From Aphidius gifuensis (Eukaryota > Arthropoda > Insecta > Hymenoptera > Braconidae), in NCBI RefSeq assembly GCF_014905175.1, contig NC_057792.1:15630963-15694962 (forward strand): 64,000 bases of DNA. Direction: 5' to 3'. A program made the position numbers and the translations under genes. Positions 26,347-40,372 of this stretch are shown here, piece after piece; position 1 is the stretch's first letter, and each line of letters opens with the position of its first letter. Under the pieces are notes generated by a model. The model saw only the letters and a list, made by a program, of their open reading frames with translations. It did no database searches and was not told the DNA's origin.

Positions 26347-29300
26347 AATGCTAAATATGAAAATATACATATATATTTTATATACTTCAAAATAAAGTAC
26401 GCAAATTGTTTGAATTATTTTTTGTTTTCTTTTTTTTTTTTTTTTCAAATAATTTTTATTAATTTGTGAGTTTAGTTTATTTAAAAAAAAAAAAACAAAC
26501 CTCTAGTTTATTTATATTGAAAAAAACAAAATTAAACAAACTTTTTAAATTTAACAGTTAACTAAAATTGTGATTGGATAAAAAAAAATTAAATTAAAAA
26601 AAAAAAATACATGTTAGTAGAAAAATAATGTTAAATAACATCATCAAAAATAGACATTATTATTGTTATTAAAAATAAAGTATTATTAAAACAACATTAA
26701 TCTAAAGTTTTAACAAAGAAAGTTAAAAGTGATTTCAAGGTGTATAAACACATGAAACTTTTATCTCATTTTATTTTGCTATTTTTTTTTCAAGATTATT
26801 TCAAGAGCTTTCAAGGTTCAGAATTATAACGGCTGAGTGTAAGTTCAAGTCAAGAAATGAATTTTAGAAATAACATAAATAAATAAATAAAATAAGAAAA
26901 ATCTTCATGTCTATTAGGAAATAAGATTTGAGTCAAAGAGATTAAATGTACGTTCTAAAATCCCTTCTCGAAACATTAGCAAAATGACAAAAAAATATTT
27001 GTTGACATCGTCGAAATAAATTCTTCAAAATATCATATATTTTGATGATAAATAAAATATTTGACACGTAAAATTTAATTGAATAAATAAATAAATATCA
27101 CATAAATGTTTACAGAGAAATAAAAATTTCATTTTTCAACTGTTCTATGAATAGCTGAGCTTAAAAAAATACGCAAATTGTATAATTCAAAATTCATAGA
27201 AAAGAAAAAAAAATAAACAATGTAAGCTCATTATTCATTTACCTAGTATATAATATATTTTTTTCATTTACTTGAATTATTCTGACTAGTACAAAGTTGA
27301 AAGAGATAATTCCATGATGATAAAATAAGATGATTTAATCCATAACACATCTTAAAAAGTTTTAGTATCATGATACACTTGGAGGGATAGTGAAAGCAGT
27401 TTGATCCAAGTGATTATACTGATTATGAAATAATCGATAAACGATAATCATATACATCCTGTAATACTAGCTGCATCAATATATATATTCAGAGAATATT
27501 CTTCAATGGATATGTATTTTAACTAATTTTCATAAAGATATCTACGGTGTTATAGTCATCTAGATACTTGATTATAACTTCATATATTCATCTAGTCATT
27601 ATCATTGGAAAATTTTCACCTGCAACCACCTCATTATTATTAATAAAAATAATAATTATAATATTATTTTCATATTGTATTATTAGACAGTCCAAATTAA
27701 TTACCTGATTATTAGTTGTATGACACAAAAATTATTTGATTATGTTTTTCAATTATTATTGTAAAAATAAAACAGCATTGTACGAATTTTTTTTTTCTTT
27801 TTTTAATAATTAGTTTAAATTAGAAAAAATATGCTTGTAAAATTTTTCAGTCAATTTACAATTTAATTAGCAAAAAGTTTTTTAGTTAAAAAAAAAATCA
27901 TCTGGTTTTATGAGAAGACAAGTAAGTGGCTGACTACAGAATTACCTATACTACTTGAATTTTTTCGATTGAACTTGTACACTCTCTTGGACTTATCGAC
28001 AGTGCTTAAAATTTTTTAAATATAATACTATATAAATAAAATAAATTATTAAAACAAAAAATAATTATAAATAAATTATTAAAATTATATTTAATTTAAG
28101 GCAAAGAGTAAAAGAGTTTCAGCTGTTTTTTTCTTTTCACAACTCCAGATTTGTCTCAATAATTAATTAATGAACTGATTAAAAAAATAACAAATTTATT
28201 ATACATTGTATATTTTTAATATTGATTAACAATGATTTAATCAATGAAAATAAATTTGTTGAATTTAAAAAGGTCTAAAAACACTGTTTGAAAAACAAAA
28301 ATAATTGGAATTTGCTCGAAGAATAAATTTCCAAGTCTATCCTAGCAGTTTTTATGATAATTAAATTTAATTATGATGAAATCGACACTAATGATTTGGA
28401 GGTCATTTAAAGTGTAATTGATTTACCATATAGTGGTTTAATAATTATCATTATTTAATTGTTAAATAATATAATCATTAATTATATATGAATATTGTAA
28501 GTTGTTTAGTTGAATGATGTTGAGTTAAGCTGAGTACATGCTTGATTTAACGCATAATTACGCACATGTCCATATTTGAAGTACTTGACAAATACCACAC
28601 ATGAGAGATTCTACTTCTATGTTTACTAATCAAATTTAATTTAATTATATATACGTAAAAGACAAGAGAAAGCTCTCATTAATGGTTGATGTAATTATTG
28701 ATTGATTGTAATAATTTAAAATAATTTTATCTCTCAAATATGTATCTATAAATTTATAAAAAAAATTATAAATAATTGATACCTGATTCACTGAAACTCA
28801 CTATTTTTAGTTGAATATATCTCAATAAATTGAAGTAATTGTTAAGAATTTAATAGATTAAATTGAACGAATTAAGAAATTAATAAAATTGAATTTTAAT
28901 CAAAAATTATTTAATTTTAAATTAAACGTTTTATTGGAGATTTTTGTTTTTTTAAATACTTTTTTAAATGAATTTAAAAAAAAAAAAAAACTTTTTTAAT
29001 TTTTAAAATCAATTATATTTAAGTAGAATTAATTTTTTTTAAATATATAAATAATTAAATATAATTAAAATAATTGGAATAGCTTTGTTTAATTTAAAAT
29101 GTTTTAAATAAAAAAATTAGATGAAAAGCATTTAAACAAATTCACACAGTGAATGTAAATTTTTAAATATTCAAGATAGCAGATGTTTGGATTTTTCAGT
29201 TCATTAATTAATTCTAACAGGAAGTAGGTTAGGCATGTGTTATCTACCGACTTTTTGTGTGTTAATAAAAAAAAAAAAAAATGTATGAAAAACAAAAAAA

Positions 29301-30452
29301 AAAAAATAATTTACAAAACTCAGTGAAGCGAATGGTTTCAATCCTTCTCTGGTGATTTTAAATTCTTTTCCACTATAACAGGACACAGCAGCACGAAAAA
29401 AACAACGCAAAAAAATAAAAAATAAAGAAAGAAAAGAAAAAACAAAATGCTGCATTATGCATATGAAAGAAAATAAATGGGACGAGTCCAGGATTGAAAT
29501 TTACCCAGGTCCATGTCCGACCATCCTGATGAATATTTTTTTCATTTGGAATATAAATATCAACTGGTCTATGTGTTTTATATTTTTTTTTCCCATTTAT
29601 ATATATTTTTAACTCACATTTTTACAAGGGTGAAAAATAATTCCATCAAAATCTTGAAAAAATACTGTAAAATATTGATAAACTCAACTTGCTAATACCA
29701 AAAAAAAAAAAATGTGTATGTTCAAGAGAAGTATTTGAATTTCTAAACAATTTTAACAATTCAAAAATTTAAATTTATATCAAATTTATTGTTAAAAAAA
29801 AATGGTGATTTAATGAAAGTTATAAAAGATTTCTTTTATTTTTATTCTACTGACAAACCACATACGAAAACTCAGTGAATTGTAAATTCCAGATGAAAAT
29901 TTTGGATAAAAGCTGGTTATTGAAACTATGCAAAAGTAATTAAAACAAAAAAAATAGCAGTAACAGTGTGGTGTCGAAACGAAATTTAAAAAAAAATGAA
30001 AAGACATTTTATCAAAGTTTACTGACATATATATCTCATCAAGTCACCCTCTTCACATGTCGCTTTTCCATTTCTTATCTTAATTTTTTTTTTATTTCTT
30101 ACTTTCCATATTTTTTTTTTTCCTGACATTTACAGTTATACCTATGAGCTTGTAATTTTATTTTTCAATTCCATGTACATCAATCAAAAGAAACCAGAAA
30201 ATAATTTAATTTTTTATTCATAAAATGTCTATAGAATAATTTTTTTCTTGTAAAATATATGAAACAGAATAATGTGACATAATAAAAATTTAAAAAAAAA
30301 CAGCAATTTCAATTTATTGATTGAGTTGTAGAAAAGCAGGATCATTAAATATCTCATGATATGAAAAGCTCTTACGAATATTTATAATCCTTTTTATCTT
30401 TAGTTAAATTATTAAGTATCTGATGAAATTGTAGAATATTAATACTAACTAC

Positions 30453-30575
30453 TTAGCTTGAAAAACAGTTTTATAATCGATTATATAAATATATCTCATT
30501 CAAGCTAAAATTATGTGTAAAATTTTTTATCTCACCTACATTGGATACTAAATTATTCATTGCTACAATGTAGGT
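30453..30575. repeat. Two adjacent perfect stem-loops
   Basis: TTAGCTTGAA (30453-30462) pairs perfectly with TTCAAGCTAA (30499-30508) over a 36-nt loop. Then ACCTACATTG (30534-30543) pairs perfectly with CAATGTAGGT (30566-30575) over a 22-nt loop. Each stem is 10 bp and contains G/C pairs. They lie 25 bp apart in the large intron. Confidence 0.6.
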
Positions 30576-33500
30576 CATGTTAAAATTTATAAAAACGAAA
30601 AATATATCCTTGTCTTTTTTTTTTTAACAGAAAAAAAAATTATTTTCATATAAATAATTTATTGTATTTTACTTATATTTAATGATAGATCAAATGAGAC
30701 AATTTAATGATGCAGAATATTTATTGTCAAGTGTTGAATTTAATTGTTGAAAATAGTATATATATAGGTTTTTTTTTAACGCTGTTTATACAAATCTAAA
30801 CCTCGAATACCACAAATGGAGAGGCTTGTTACCACTGTAAATACACAACGTGATGCTTTCTAGTTCCTCGTTAGCTCAATACAATTCACGAGATCGCGTT
30901 GCTTCGTCGATTAATAGTCACAATGCAAATGTAAAAGCTCTCGATACCTTGTCTATTTGCATTCATAGCGGTTATCCAAGAGTGGTTCAACTTATTGAGG
31001 TGTGAATTTCACATTTAAAATAAATAAATCTACTTTGTTTTTTTTTTTGTTTTGGGAGTTTTATTCTGTTATATAAAATAATATTTCAAAAATTAATGAT
31101 ATTTTAATTTGGAATTATAAATAAAATTTAAATTAATTAAATGATAAGGTTTCGAATATTGTATTTGAGGAATATAGGTCATTTGTTGATCAACAGAATG
31201 AAGTATTTTTATTTTTATCACTTAAATTCGAGAAAAAAAAAAGTGTTCAACAAAATTATCAATAAACTTTTGTAGAAAAACATTAATTAATGAATGAATG
31301 ATTAATAAAAATATAATTTGAAATGAATTATTTATTCATTTTTTGCATAAGAAGTTTTTTATATTTATAAGCTTTTTTCTTCTGGTATTATTTTCATTTT
31401 TTTTTTTACTTTGAGAAATATATTTTAAAATGAACAATAATGTCGCAACAAAATAAGCTAAATTTGTACTTTCTTTGCAAAAAATAAAAGATTTAAAATT
31501 ATTACTTCATAATGTTTCTAAGAAATAAAAAAATAAACATTGGTTGAAAATTAAAATTTCACAAGAGAAGAAATTTTGTAAGTATAAAAAATTCAACCAG
31601 TGGAAAAACCGAGTGATTATTAAAAAAAAAAATATTATCATCAAGTAGAATTTATTTTTAAAAATAAAATATATATTTATGAATGAATTTTCTTTTACGA
31701 ATTCATTTTTTATTTTTTTTATGATCAAAGAAATTATAAATAAACATAAGCATTGATGGAAAATTAAAATTTCACGAGAAAACCTGAGATATAAATTTAG
31801 TAAACATAGTAAAAATGATTAAAAAATGCAGAATTAAATAGAAAAAATAATAATAACTATAATTATATGTAAACACAGAGTAAGCTGTTTCAAAATCAGA
31901 CAAATATTGAAATCCTGATTGAGCACATATATGCACACAAGGAAATATGAAATTTATCTCAAGTAAAATTTAGAAAACACATATTCAAAACAGGAATAAT
32001 ATTTTGAAACAGTATTAATTATAATTTCTAAAATATTAATAAAATATTTTCGATAATATTAAAATTGCAATGCAAAAATTGTGATTGATTTCAAATTTAA
32101 ATTGGAGCATTACTTATCTAATAATTGAACAATGATATATCATGTTTCTAATGTCATAAGGTAAATCTCACAGGACATTTTACAAAAATAAACTTGTATA
32201 AACATCGTTCTATACTTAACAAAATTGTATAAGCGCACATATTACTATTTAACTAACACTAAAGGGTTCTTAAGTGTAACTATGTACTATAAATGTATAA
32301 TAGGAAGTACAAAAGTTTTATGATTGTACTGACTTTAGTAAATATTTGAATCAACTTGTTACCAAATGCCACGTTGTATGTTTAAACGTATGTTAAACTT
32401 ATGCTTAATTTGCACTTTATGTTTATTATCAACAAATTTAGTTCCATTAAATTTCCAAAAATATTTTCTATAAGTAAATGTTTCTATTTTTTATATTCAG
32501 TCATTAATAATAAATTTAAAAAAAAAAATAAAGCTCATTTTTATAATTTTAATTAGTATATTTATGATTATTTATAATAATATTATTTTTGAAATGTTTA
32601 AATATTGGTGAAAAAAAATTGCTAAAGTTTATTTGAAATAACATTTGGAAATTCAAATTCTGTTGATAAATGATAAAAGAAAATCAATAAAATTGTCTCA
32701 AATTGATAATGTTGATAAACAAATATCATTAAATTTCCTAAATGACAAAATTCACTAAAGATATATCTTGAAAGGTTAAATATAGAATTGCTTTGGATCC
32801 AAGACGTATCTCAGTTTGTCAGAAACTCGTGATCATTGTGTCTGAAGTAGACAATAGTTGGCTATGTGTACATTGAATTGGTTGAAGTGTAAAGGGGTCA
32901 GGGAGGAATTGAAACCCAGTGGATTGACCCATGATGTTTGGATTGGAGGGCTGATTGTAACAACTCTATACTACTGATCGGTATTTGTCAATTTCAACAG
33001 TTGAGGGTTAGCCACAAATATAACACTAGGTTCTACCAAAGGCCCGGGATAGAATCACAACGCTCCATTAATTTTCCTTCAATATATTTACTCAACACAT
33101 ACCCACTCATATTTCTTTCAAGTTATTTGCGTATCAATATATAACTATTCATTTTTTCCAAACATTAGTTTTTATAATTACCTCAAATTAAGTAAATAAA
33201 ATTTTGTAAAACTTTTTGACTAATTAACACTTTAGTTATCAAAGAATTTTTGTTAAAAAACAACAAAAAAATTACACAGTAAACAAATATAACTAAAAAA
33301 CCTCGGAGGCTTTAGAAAATAGTTTAAATTTTTTGAATATAGACAGTGTAAATAAAATGAATTAATTAAAAAAAAAATATTGAATAAATTTATTCATCAA
33401 AAAAGTGTCTTAATTCTTTAAACAATTATTTTTCAATCACAAAAATTAATTCAATAAATTTTTTAAATTTTAAAATAAATTGAATATTAATATTAATTTC

Positions 33501-35571
33501 GCTTAATTATAATTTTATTGATGATTTGAAATAATGATAAAAGAATAATTTTCAACATTTAGCGATTGAGCAAACTGAATTTTCTCATTCATTGTATTTC
33601 GAATCATATGTTGACAAATTTGCTAATCACCGGACTATTGTGTCGTCATGTGGACGAGGGTCGTTTGAGAGAAGAGACTATTATATTTCGCCGGATAAGA
33701 GAAAGAGGTTAAACAAGAGAATAGCATAAAATATAGGAATGAGAAAATTGTTGTAGAATAAACTAGAAATGAGAGATAGATAGTTGATAGTGTTATACGA
33801 TAAAATACAGTATATATGTAGAATATGAGAATGACATTTGAATAAAACAGAAGTGGTGAATTTGGACATATCAAGAGAATGATTTTGAAAAAACAATTAG
33901 CATGAATTCGTTTTGTGCTGATGGAGTTTTCATATTTCTATTTTCAATTATTTCATCATACGGGAAATTCAAAAGTTATATATTTTCTTTGGAGCAATAA
34001 TGGACGAATTAAAAAAATATAAAGAGTCATTTTTAATGATTAAATAATAATTAAAAGTATTTGTTCAGAAAAAATTATAATACGTTAATTGATATAATTT
34101 ATTAAACATTTTTAATTAATGTTATTAATTTAATATTGTAATATTTTTTTAAATATTATTTTCTAATTATGATGCGATAGAATGAAATGAATATTATTCG
34201 TGATTAGTACAATCGAAAAGTTAATCATAATAAAAAAATGAAAAAATAAAAACACAGTGAAAAATATAAAAATTTACGAGTCCATCAATCATCATTTGCT
34301 TGAAAATAAGCAAAGCGAATAACACAAAATTTCAAATATTTTTTTATCGTAACAAAATGAAAATATAACAAAAAAAAATAAATAAAATACAACTGTCTAA
34401 AGTTTACAGAAAAAAAACGATTTCGAAAAGCCAATCTAGGGTCATTAACCAGTATTTTTGCTGTTTCATAAATTTTTTACTATGCAAAATGTGATGAAAA
34501 GATTTTTGAATGAGCAAACGTGACCCGATCGAAACGAGTATTTTAACTACGTCAATAATTCAATTTCGATAAATGAAAAAAAAAAAAAACATTTATAATC
34601 AAAATTAAATAGAAAAAGAACTTATACATAAAAAAATTGAAATGAAAATTTATTGATTATTAAAAGGCATATGATCTAGACAAAATAAATTTATTCAAAT
34701 GAATTAAGTCATCTAAAATTTAATAATTCATAATATAAAAAAAAAAAAAATATCATTTTTATATTAAAATTTTATAAATGTCAAACTTTAAAAGTTATTA
34801 AAAATTGATCTATTTTTATATTTAGTTTTTCCGTTTGTTTCGTCGATGCTTTTACCGTCAATTGAATAATATATATAAACGAAATTGAAAAATTAAAGAA
34901 AATAAAAAAACCCATTTATTTTGTTTTAAAAAAAAAAATTAATAATGTACCAAGTTACATTTAAATGCTCAAAGTAATATGAATTATAAAAAAATATAAA
35001 ATAAAATTTATCTCAATTTAATATTAGCCTGTATAAATTTTAATAAACCATATAAAAAAAAGAAAAAAAAGAAACAATAATTTTTTAATAGTTTTAACAA
35101 AAATATTTTAATATAAAAACAAAATTTTTTAAATAAAAAAAATAAAAATGACAATGCAAAATTTTAATTTCCGTACAAAAATAATAAAAAACTTTCGAAG
35201 CATTGACCGTAAGTAAGCCACTATAACTTGAAGCATAGAAATATGCATTTTTTTTTATTTAACATTTACGTATAGCATATATACAATGAATATATATTAT
35301 CAAACAAAATGAATACATTCAATTCCACTGAGTGAAAGAATAAAATAAAAATGTTAAACTTAAATTTAACAAAAGTATACAATGTGTGTGCAAATCTTGA
35401 AATATATTCATAGAGAAAAAAAAAAAAAAGGATAAATTTTATTTAAGTCATAAACCCACCAAGGCAAAACGATAATCTGACTTTTGATATTTCTTTTCAA
35501 GATACTCATCCAAAGATATATGATATCACCAAAATAATATTTAAAAAAAAAAAATAAATTTCTAAACTCAC

Positions 35572-35716
35572 CGACTCTCCATTCTGCATTTACCATCACG
35601 AGTTTTGCAACTTGACTTAAAATCCTCAAAAAGTTTGAAGCATGGTTTCCCACGTTGGCATACACTCAGTGCATGATTACAAGTCATCAACGCATCAATT
35701 GGATATGTATCTTTGT
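35572..35716 (-). CDS. Gfrl: Gfrl-like gene, exon C: first half of GDNF-receptor domain 2
   Basis: Minus-strand exon of 145 nt, acceptor TTTACAG (35717 upward) and donor GTGAGT (35571 downward). Its first two bases complete an Asp codon begun by exon B. It encodes DKDTYPIDALMTCNHALSVC, then QRGKPCFKLFEDFKSSCKTR and DGKCRMES, with an Arg codon split to exon D. Four cysteines spaced C-x6-C-x5-C-x10-C are followed by another six residues on (CKTRDGKC), the standard opening of a GFR-alpha domain. The exon is narrow and flanked by large introns of 2.6 kb upstream and 28.8 kb downstream. A dispersed repeat copy ends only about 25 bp before the acceptor (35742-36060), so polypyrimidine and branch sequences may lie partly in repeat-derived DNA. 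Confidence 0.88.
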
Positions 35717-38319
35717 CTGTAAATAATCGAAAAAAAAATATTATAGCTCATTGCTCATGTTCTGTAATTTCTATAGAGGCGCTACTGATGAGACAATCAA
35801 GTTCTTTGGTAGTTGCGTGTGAGCGTGTGAGCGCATACACACTACCAAACAGAGTTTACGTCGTACACAAAATACTATACAACGTATGCTTGTGTAGGTA
35901 AATGTTTTGAATTTGAAATAAAATATTTTAAATGAAAATTATATTGAATAGAATTTTCCATAGATAATTTTGTATAGAAAATTGAGTTGTTAATTTCACC
36001 GCTAGTATTCGTATGTTTTTCCCAAGTGTTAATTATCAACTGAACGTATAGAAACCAGTGTAAATTAAAATTTTATGAGAAGGTTTCTGTTGTCAAAATA
36101 ATTCCTCAGGCAATGTTCAGCCGTTTTTCTTTCGTACGAAAATTTTACCTGGACTCTGAGGAGTTATTTAGACACCAGAATCCTTCTCTTCATAATCTTA
36201 AATTGAAAAATAAAAATAATATAACTAATGGATACGAAAATTATATTAAGGTTCCTTTGGTTTTGTCCAAACGTTTTGGAAAAAAAATTAGAATAAGATA
36301 ATTGAAATATTTTAAGTATTTTTTAAAATTTATATTACAATAGTTTTTTTTTTTTTCAATTGAACAATTCGCATGATTTCAAGTTGAATTGGAACGATTT
36401 AATTAATTAATACGAACCACGATTGTTCAACCAATGAGTGCTCCATATTGCGGATTAAAATACGTGGCGTGCACATATATTGAACCAATGAAAACAAACA
36501 AAAGAGATGCTAAATATATCTATACATATATTTTGAAGGGCCAACGCACACAACCACATTGACCTTCTATTATTAATTAAATGCAATTTTAAAACCAGAA
36601 CCATTATTATTATTGATTGGTGACAAATATAATCAACGACATACTGGTTATAATAAATAAAATTAATATTTCATAAAATTGTCAGTCAAATACAGAAATT
36701 TAATTAATTTATTAAATTAAATTATAATAAATACACTTGAAAACAAAAATTCAAAACTCTTGAAAAAGAAAATAAAATTAAATAAAAAATTTAAACTAAA
36801 ATTTTCAAGCTAAAGGTTAAATGATATTTTAAAATACAAAATAAAGTTTTTTTTTTTTTTGAAAAATTAATTAACATATGACATAAAAATTGATGAAAAA
36901 TAAATTGAATATTAAAAAGTTGTATGTAAAATTAGTGTAATTGAAACGTTAATTTGATAAAGCATATAGTAAATTTTCCACTCGTATTTAAACCCATGAA
37001 TTAAATGAGAGATAATTCAACAATTATTTAAATATACAATTTCATAAAAAAATTATATTTTTATAATTTTCTGGACTGAATAAAAAGTATCATTCTTCGA
37101 GAGAAAAAAAAAGAGAAAATTTAAAAATAAATATTAATAAATAAAATTAATTAAGTTTACAATTAAATTACATTATTTTATTGATTAATATTTATTTTAG
37201 TTGTTGTTAATCTGTGCTTTGAAAACATCAAATATTAAATAATAAATAAAAATTCGGATTATTCTTGTATGTAAATGAGATAAAAGCGGAAGTGATACTG
37301 ATTGGTTCAACGATTTGATGCATTTGGTATTGATGATATGAAAGGTACTAGGTGATAAAGATAAAAAAAAAAAAGGATAAATGTGTTTAATACTAGTTAG
37401 TCTACAAATTCAACGACACAGTATAGTATAGTTGTATTTTGAATAAATCGTATATCTGTATTGAAAAACAGATTAAAGGCTTCAGAGATTTCATGCACAT
37501 TATTTGTACTGAATTTATCTCTCCCTCTCTCTATTTTTATCTTTATCCTTATTGCACTGAATATTCTATTTCTCTTTAAATTGTGATATTCCACAGATTT
37601 TCATCAGTCGACTGATTATATACTCTGTGTTACTTGTAATATACTCGCTTCATGAATCGTAAATTTTATGTATAAAACACATTGAATTTGTTATAATTGT
37701 ATTAGAATATCGGATTATATTCAGTTCATCAATATTATTGGTATTAATTAAACACATCATCTACTGTTCTTAATCGAATATATTTTTTTATGTTTAAAAA
37801 TAGTATTCATAGTTTTAAATTATATTAATTTCATGCAAAAATATTTATTAAAAAGAGCTTTAATTTTTTATAAATTATAAAATTCTTTTTGGAAAAATTC
37901 AAAGGGACTTGTAAGAGGCTTGATGATTTTATGACTTTAAATTTATTTTATGAGAGAGTCCAAATGACTTTGAGAATTTATTTTAATCTTCAATAGTTTC
38001 TAATTAATAATTTTAGAAAATATTATTTTGACTGTTTGACAGATACTCCTTCAAAACTATTTTTTAAATTGCAAATTTTTAAATAATAAATTCATTCTAG
38101 AAAAATTTATCGTTGCTAATGGAAATTTGTGTAATAAATTCTGTTTAAAAAATTATATCAATAAGCTTTTAAATTTTTAGAAATTGTTAATAAATAATTT
38201 TGAAAGAAAAAGATTTGACTGATGCAGAAATACATCTTCTAGAAACTCTTAAATTTGTAAATTTGAAATGATAAATTCTGTTTGAAAAAAAAAAGATTTA
38301 ATTTGTTTTTTTTGCTTAC
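35717..38319. other. Intron between exons B and C (about 2.6 kb)
   Basis: Contains dispersed element copy 2 (35742-36060) directly upstream of the exon C acceptor. A plus-strand open frame at 36113-36301 is unrecognised and lies beside the element. The remainder is A+T-rich with nothing identifiable. Confidence 0.75.
35742..36060 (-). repeat. Dispersed element, copy 2, beside exon C
   Basis: Read on the minus strand, 36060-35985 matches 7124-7198 of copy 1 at roughly 85% by eye, and 35850-35742 matches the second block including the exact 13-mer CATCAGTAGCGCC (plus-strand 35778-35790 as its complement). Spacing between blocks is about 195 bp here and 257 bp in copy 1, so the middle differs by indels. 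The copy ends about 25 bp before the exon C acceptor. Confidence 0.7.
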
Positions 38320-38490
38320 CTTTTTTCATGACGTATATACAAGGATGATCAAATAGAAAATTTTGAAAACTATTGCATTCTGGATCCATGTGAGGCTCCT
38401 TGCAAAGACATGTTGGTCGAAAAAATGAAAATGCTTGCAGTGTTTTTAATGCTGCTTGACATTTTGCTACAGTCACTGTTGAACATGCCA
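38320..38490 (-). CDS. Gfrl: Gfrl-like gene, exon B: second half of GDNF-receptor domain 1
   Basis: Minus-strand exon of 171 nt, acceptor TTTTACAG (38491 upward) and donor GTAAGC (38319 downward), phase 1 at both ends. The reading is VACSTVTVAKCQAALKTLQA, then FSFFRPTCLCKEPHMDPEC and NSFQNFLFDHPCIYVMKK. It contains a CxC pair (TCLCKEP) and closes the domain with HPCIYV. I recognise the ECNSF...DHPC block as characteristic of insect GFR-alpha-like proteins. Six cysteines lie at exon residues of about 3, 11, 28, 30, 39 and 51, continuing the pattern begun by exon A. The joined boundary gives AEL-V-ACSTV without a break. This is the most diagnostic exon of the gene. Confidence 0.92.
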
Positions 38491-40324
38491 CTGTAAAATA
38501 AAAATAATATATCCAAATGAAATTATCATATAATTATATAACTCTCATAATATTAAATTTATTCATTTATATTCTATAAATTATTCTAAAAATAAATACT
38601 AAAAATTAATTTTATATTTCATTCAATTGTTAATATTCAAATGTCTCACTTAAATTTATCTAACAAATTTTATATCCTTTTGTTTTATTATACCTTTATT
38701 CTATAGATGAAAAACTTTTCATTTTGAAGGAAAATTGAAAGTTCATTCTATCTCAAGTTAAACATTAACTGCAATAAAATTTTCGGTAAAAATTTCATTT
38801 CTCTATTTATTTTATATTTTAATGAATCAATTATCATTATTAATTTTTACATTTAAATAATAATTGTTTAAATTATTACAAAATAATAATTACACAAAAG
38901 TTTTTAAAATTTAACTTATTTTTACTTAATAAAATTAATTTTAAAAAAAGGGTTTTTTTTTTTTCTTTCAATGTTGATTAGCAAGATGTATCCATTGTCT
39001 CTGTGAGTATTGTTATGCTTGATGAGTTTCGGTTTGATGAATGATTGAAAAAAAATCACAGCAAGGAAAAACGCGATTTCAGCAGTATGAAAAAAAAAAT
39101 ATTGTTACTCATCGCACGCACGTTCAATCACATGTCGACATATACATAAATATACATGTATTTCTATTGAAATGTTTCCGCATATAAACACACAATCGAA
39201 TATTGGATGAATCCCTGGTTGACCTCAAGCGAAAAATCCAGAGTTAACAATTGAATTGGTTTCTTTCCAACTTGAAAATGAAATTCAATCACGAAACAGA
39301 AATATATAAACAAGCATAAATAAAAAAAAAACATATTACCATTTCTTTGAAGAAAAAAAAGAACATTAAAAATAAAAAAAAACATTTAAAAATTGAAATA
39401 GTAAAAGTCAACATTAAAAATTAATAAACAATATAACTTTTAGGGTATTTTTTTTTATTTTTAATTTTGCAGATAAAATGATAATATCAATAGCGTGACT
39501 GGATTTTTTATAAACGTCATTTTTTAACTAATAAATATCTTGGAATTTTTTAAATTTAACGACGTTTCATGTTGCTAAAAAAATCAAACAATTTAATTTT
39601 TTTTTTTATAATATTTTTATTATTTATATATTTATTTTCAATTTTAATTGAATGTCATGTTTAATAAAGTTTTTTTTTTTTTTTTTTTTATCAAGCGGAT
39701 TAATAGACATACATTTTTTTTTTTTTCTATCAATTGATTTTATATTTGATTGTTTTTTTTAATTACAACCATGTAAAATTATTTTTAATGATCAATTTGT
39801 GTTTATAAAATAAAAAAAAAAAACTGCAGTAAAATAATCCCTAGTCAAACTTAATTACAAAAAATACTAAAAAGTATAAATATTAAATTTAAAAATAATT
39901 GAGTACAAACAAAAAAAGGAGAAATTATATAAGTAATTTAAAAATTTTTGAAATACATATGAGTATATCAAATAAAAATATAAATATTATTCATAATGTA
40001 GAAAAGACAATATGAAAAATATGTTGAATAATAAAAACGTAAAATACATACGAATTGTTGTGATAAAATATTTGAAAGAGCAAGTAAGAAAAATGAGTAG
40101 AGATGTACTTGTCATTGAGGCATGACGTTGTAAAAAAAAAAGCACAGAAAAAAAAAAAAAAAAAAACCGAAATATAAATCAGAAGACGAAAAAGAATAAG
40201 GAGAAAAAAAGAAAAAAAGCTCAGGTCGATTTCATGGATCAAACACGAGCACGATCCGTACGAAATTGGATCCAACATGTATAGAGTTCACGGGGCTTTA
40301 TGAAATTAAAATATGCTGTGACTC

Positions 40325-40372
40325 TCACACACACATACACCTCCCCCCCCTCATACACACACATATATATTT
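40325..40372. repeat. Compound CA/C/TA simple repeat
   Basis: CACACACA, then a run of eight C (40343-40350), then ACACACAC followed by TATATA. The C8 run is exceptional in DNA this poor in G+C. A plus-strand open frame across it (40300-40566) is explained by the repeat. Confidence 0.9.

Larger units (their letters stand above)
6732..35571. other. Very large intron between exons C and D (about 28.8 kb)
   Basis: This single intron takes up 45% of the window. Separately listed items inside it are the stem at 6921-7096, dispersed element copy 1 (7124-7500), a 35-bp motif copy (11228-11262), an unproven open frame (12999-13370), simple repeats, the two-copy A+T-rich repeat, the GC-rich island at 26201-26346 and paired stem-loops at 30453-30575. 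A stretch of raised G+C at 32770-33070 has no clear identity. Elsewhere I see only A/T-rich sequence with homopolymer runs. Confidence 0.7.

Noticed and set aside
26115..26448. Minus-strand frames containing Gly/Pro-rich peptides
   Set aside because: They run through the GC-rich island and two A/T tracts. The island looks like repeat sequence and neither frame matches a known protein.
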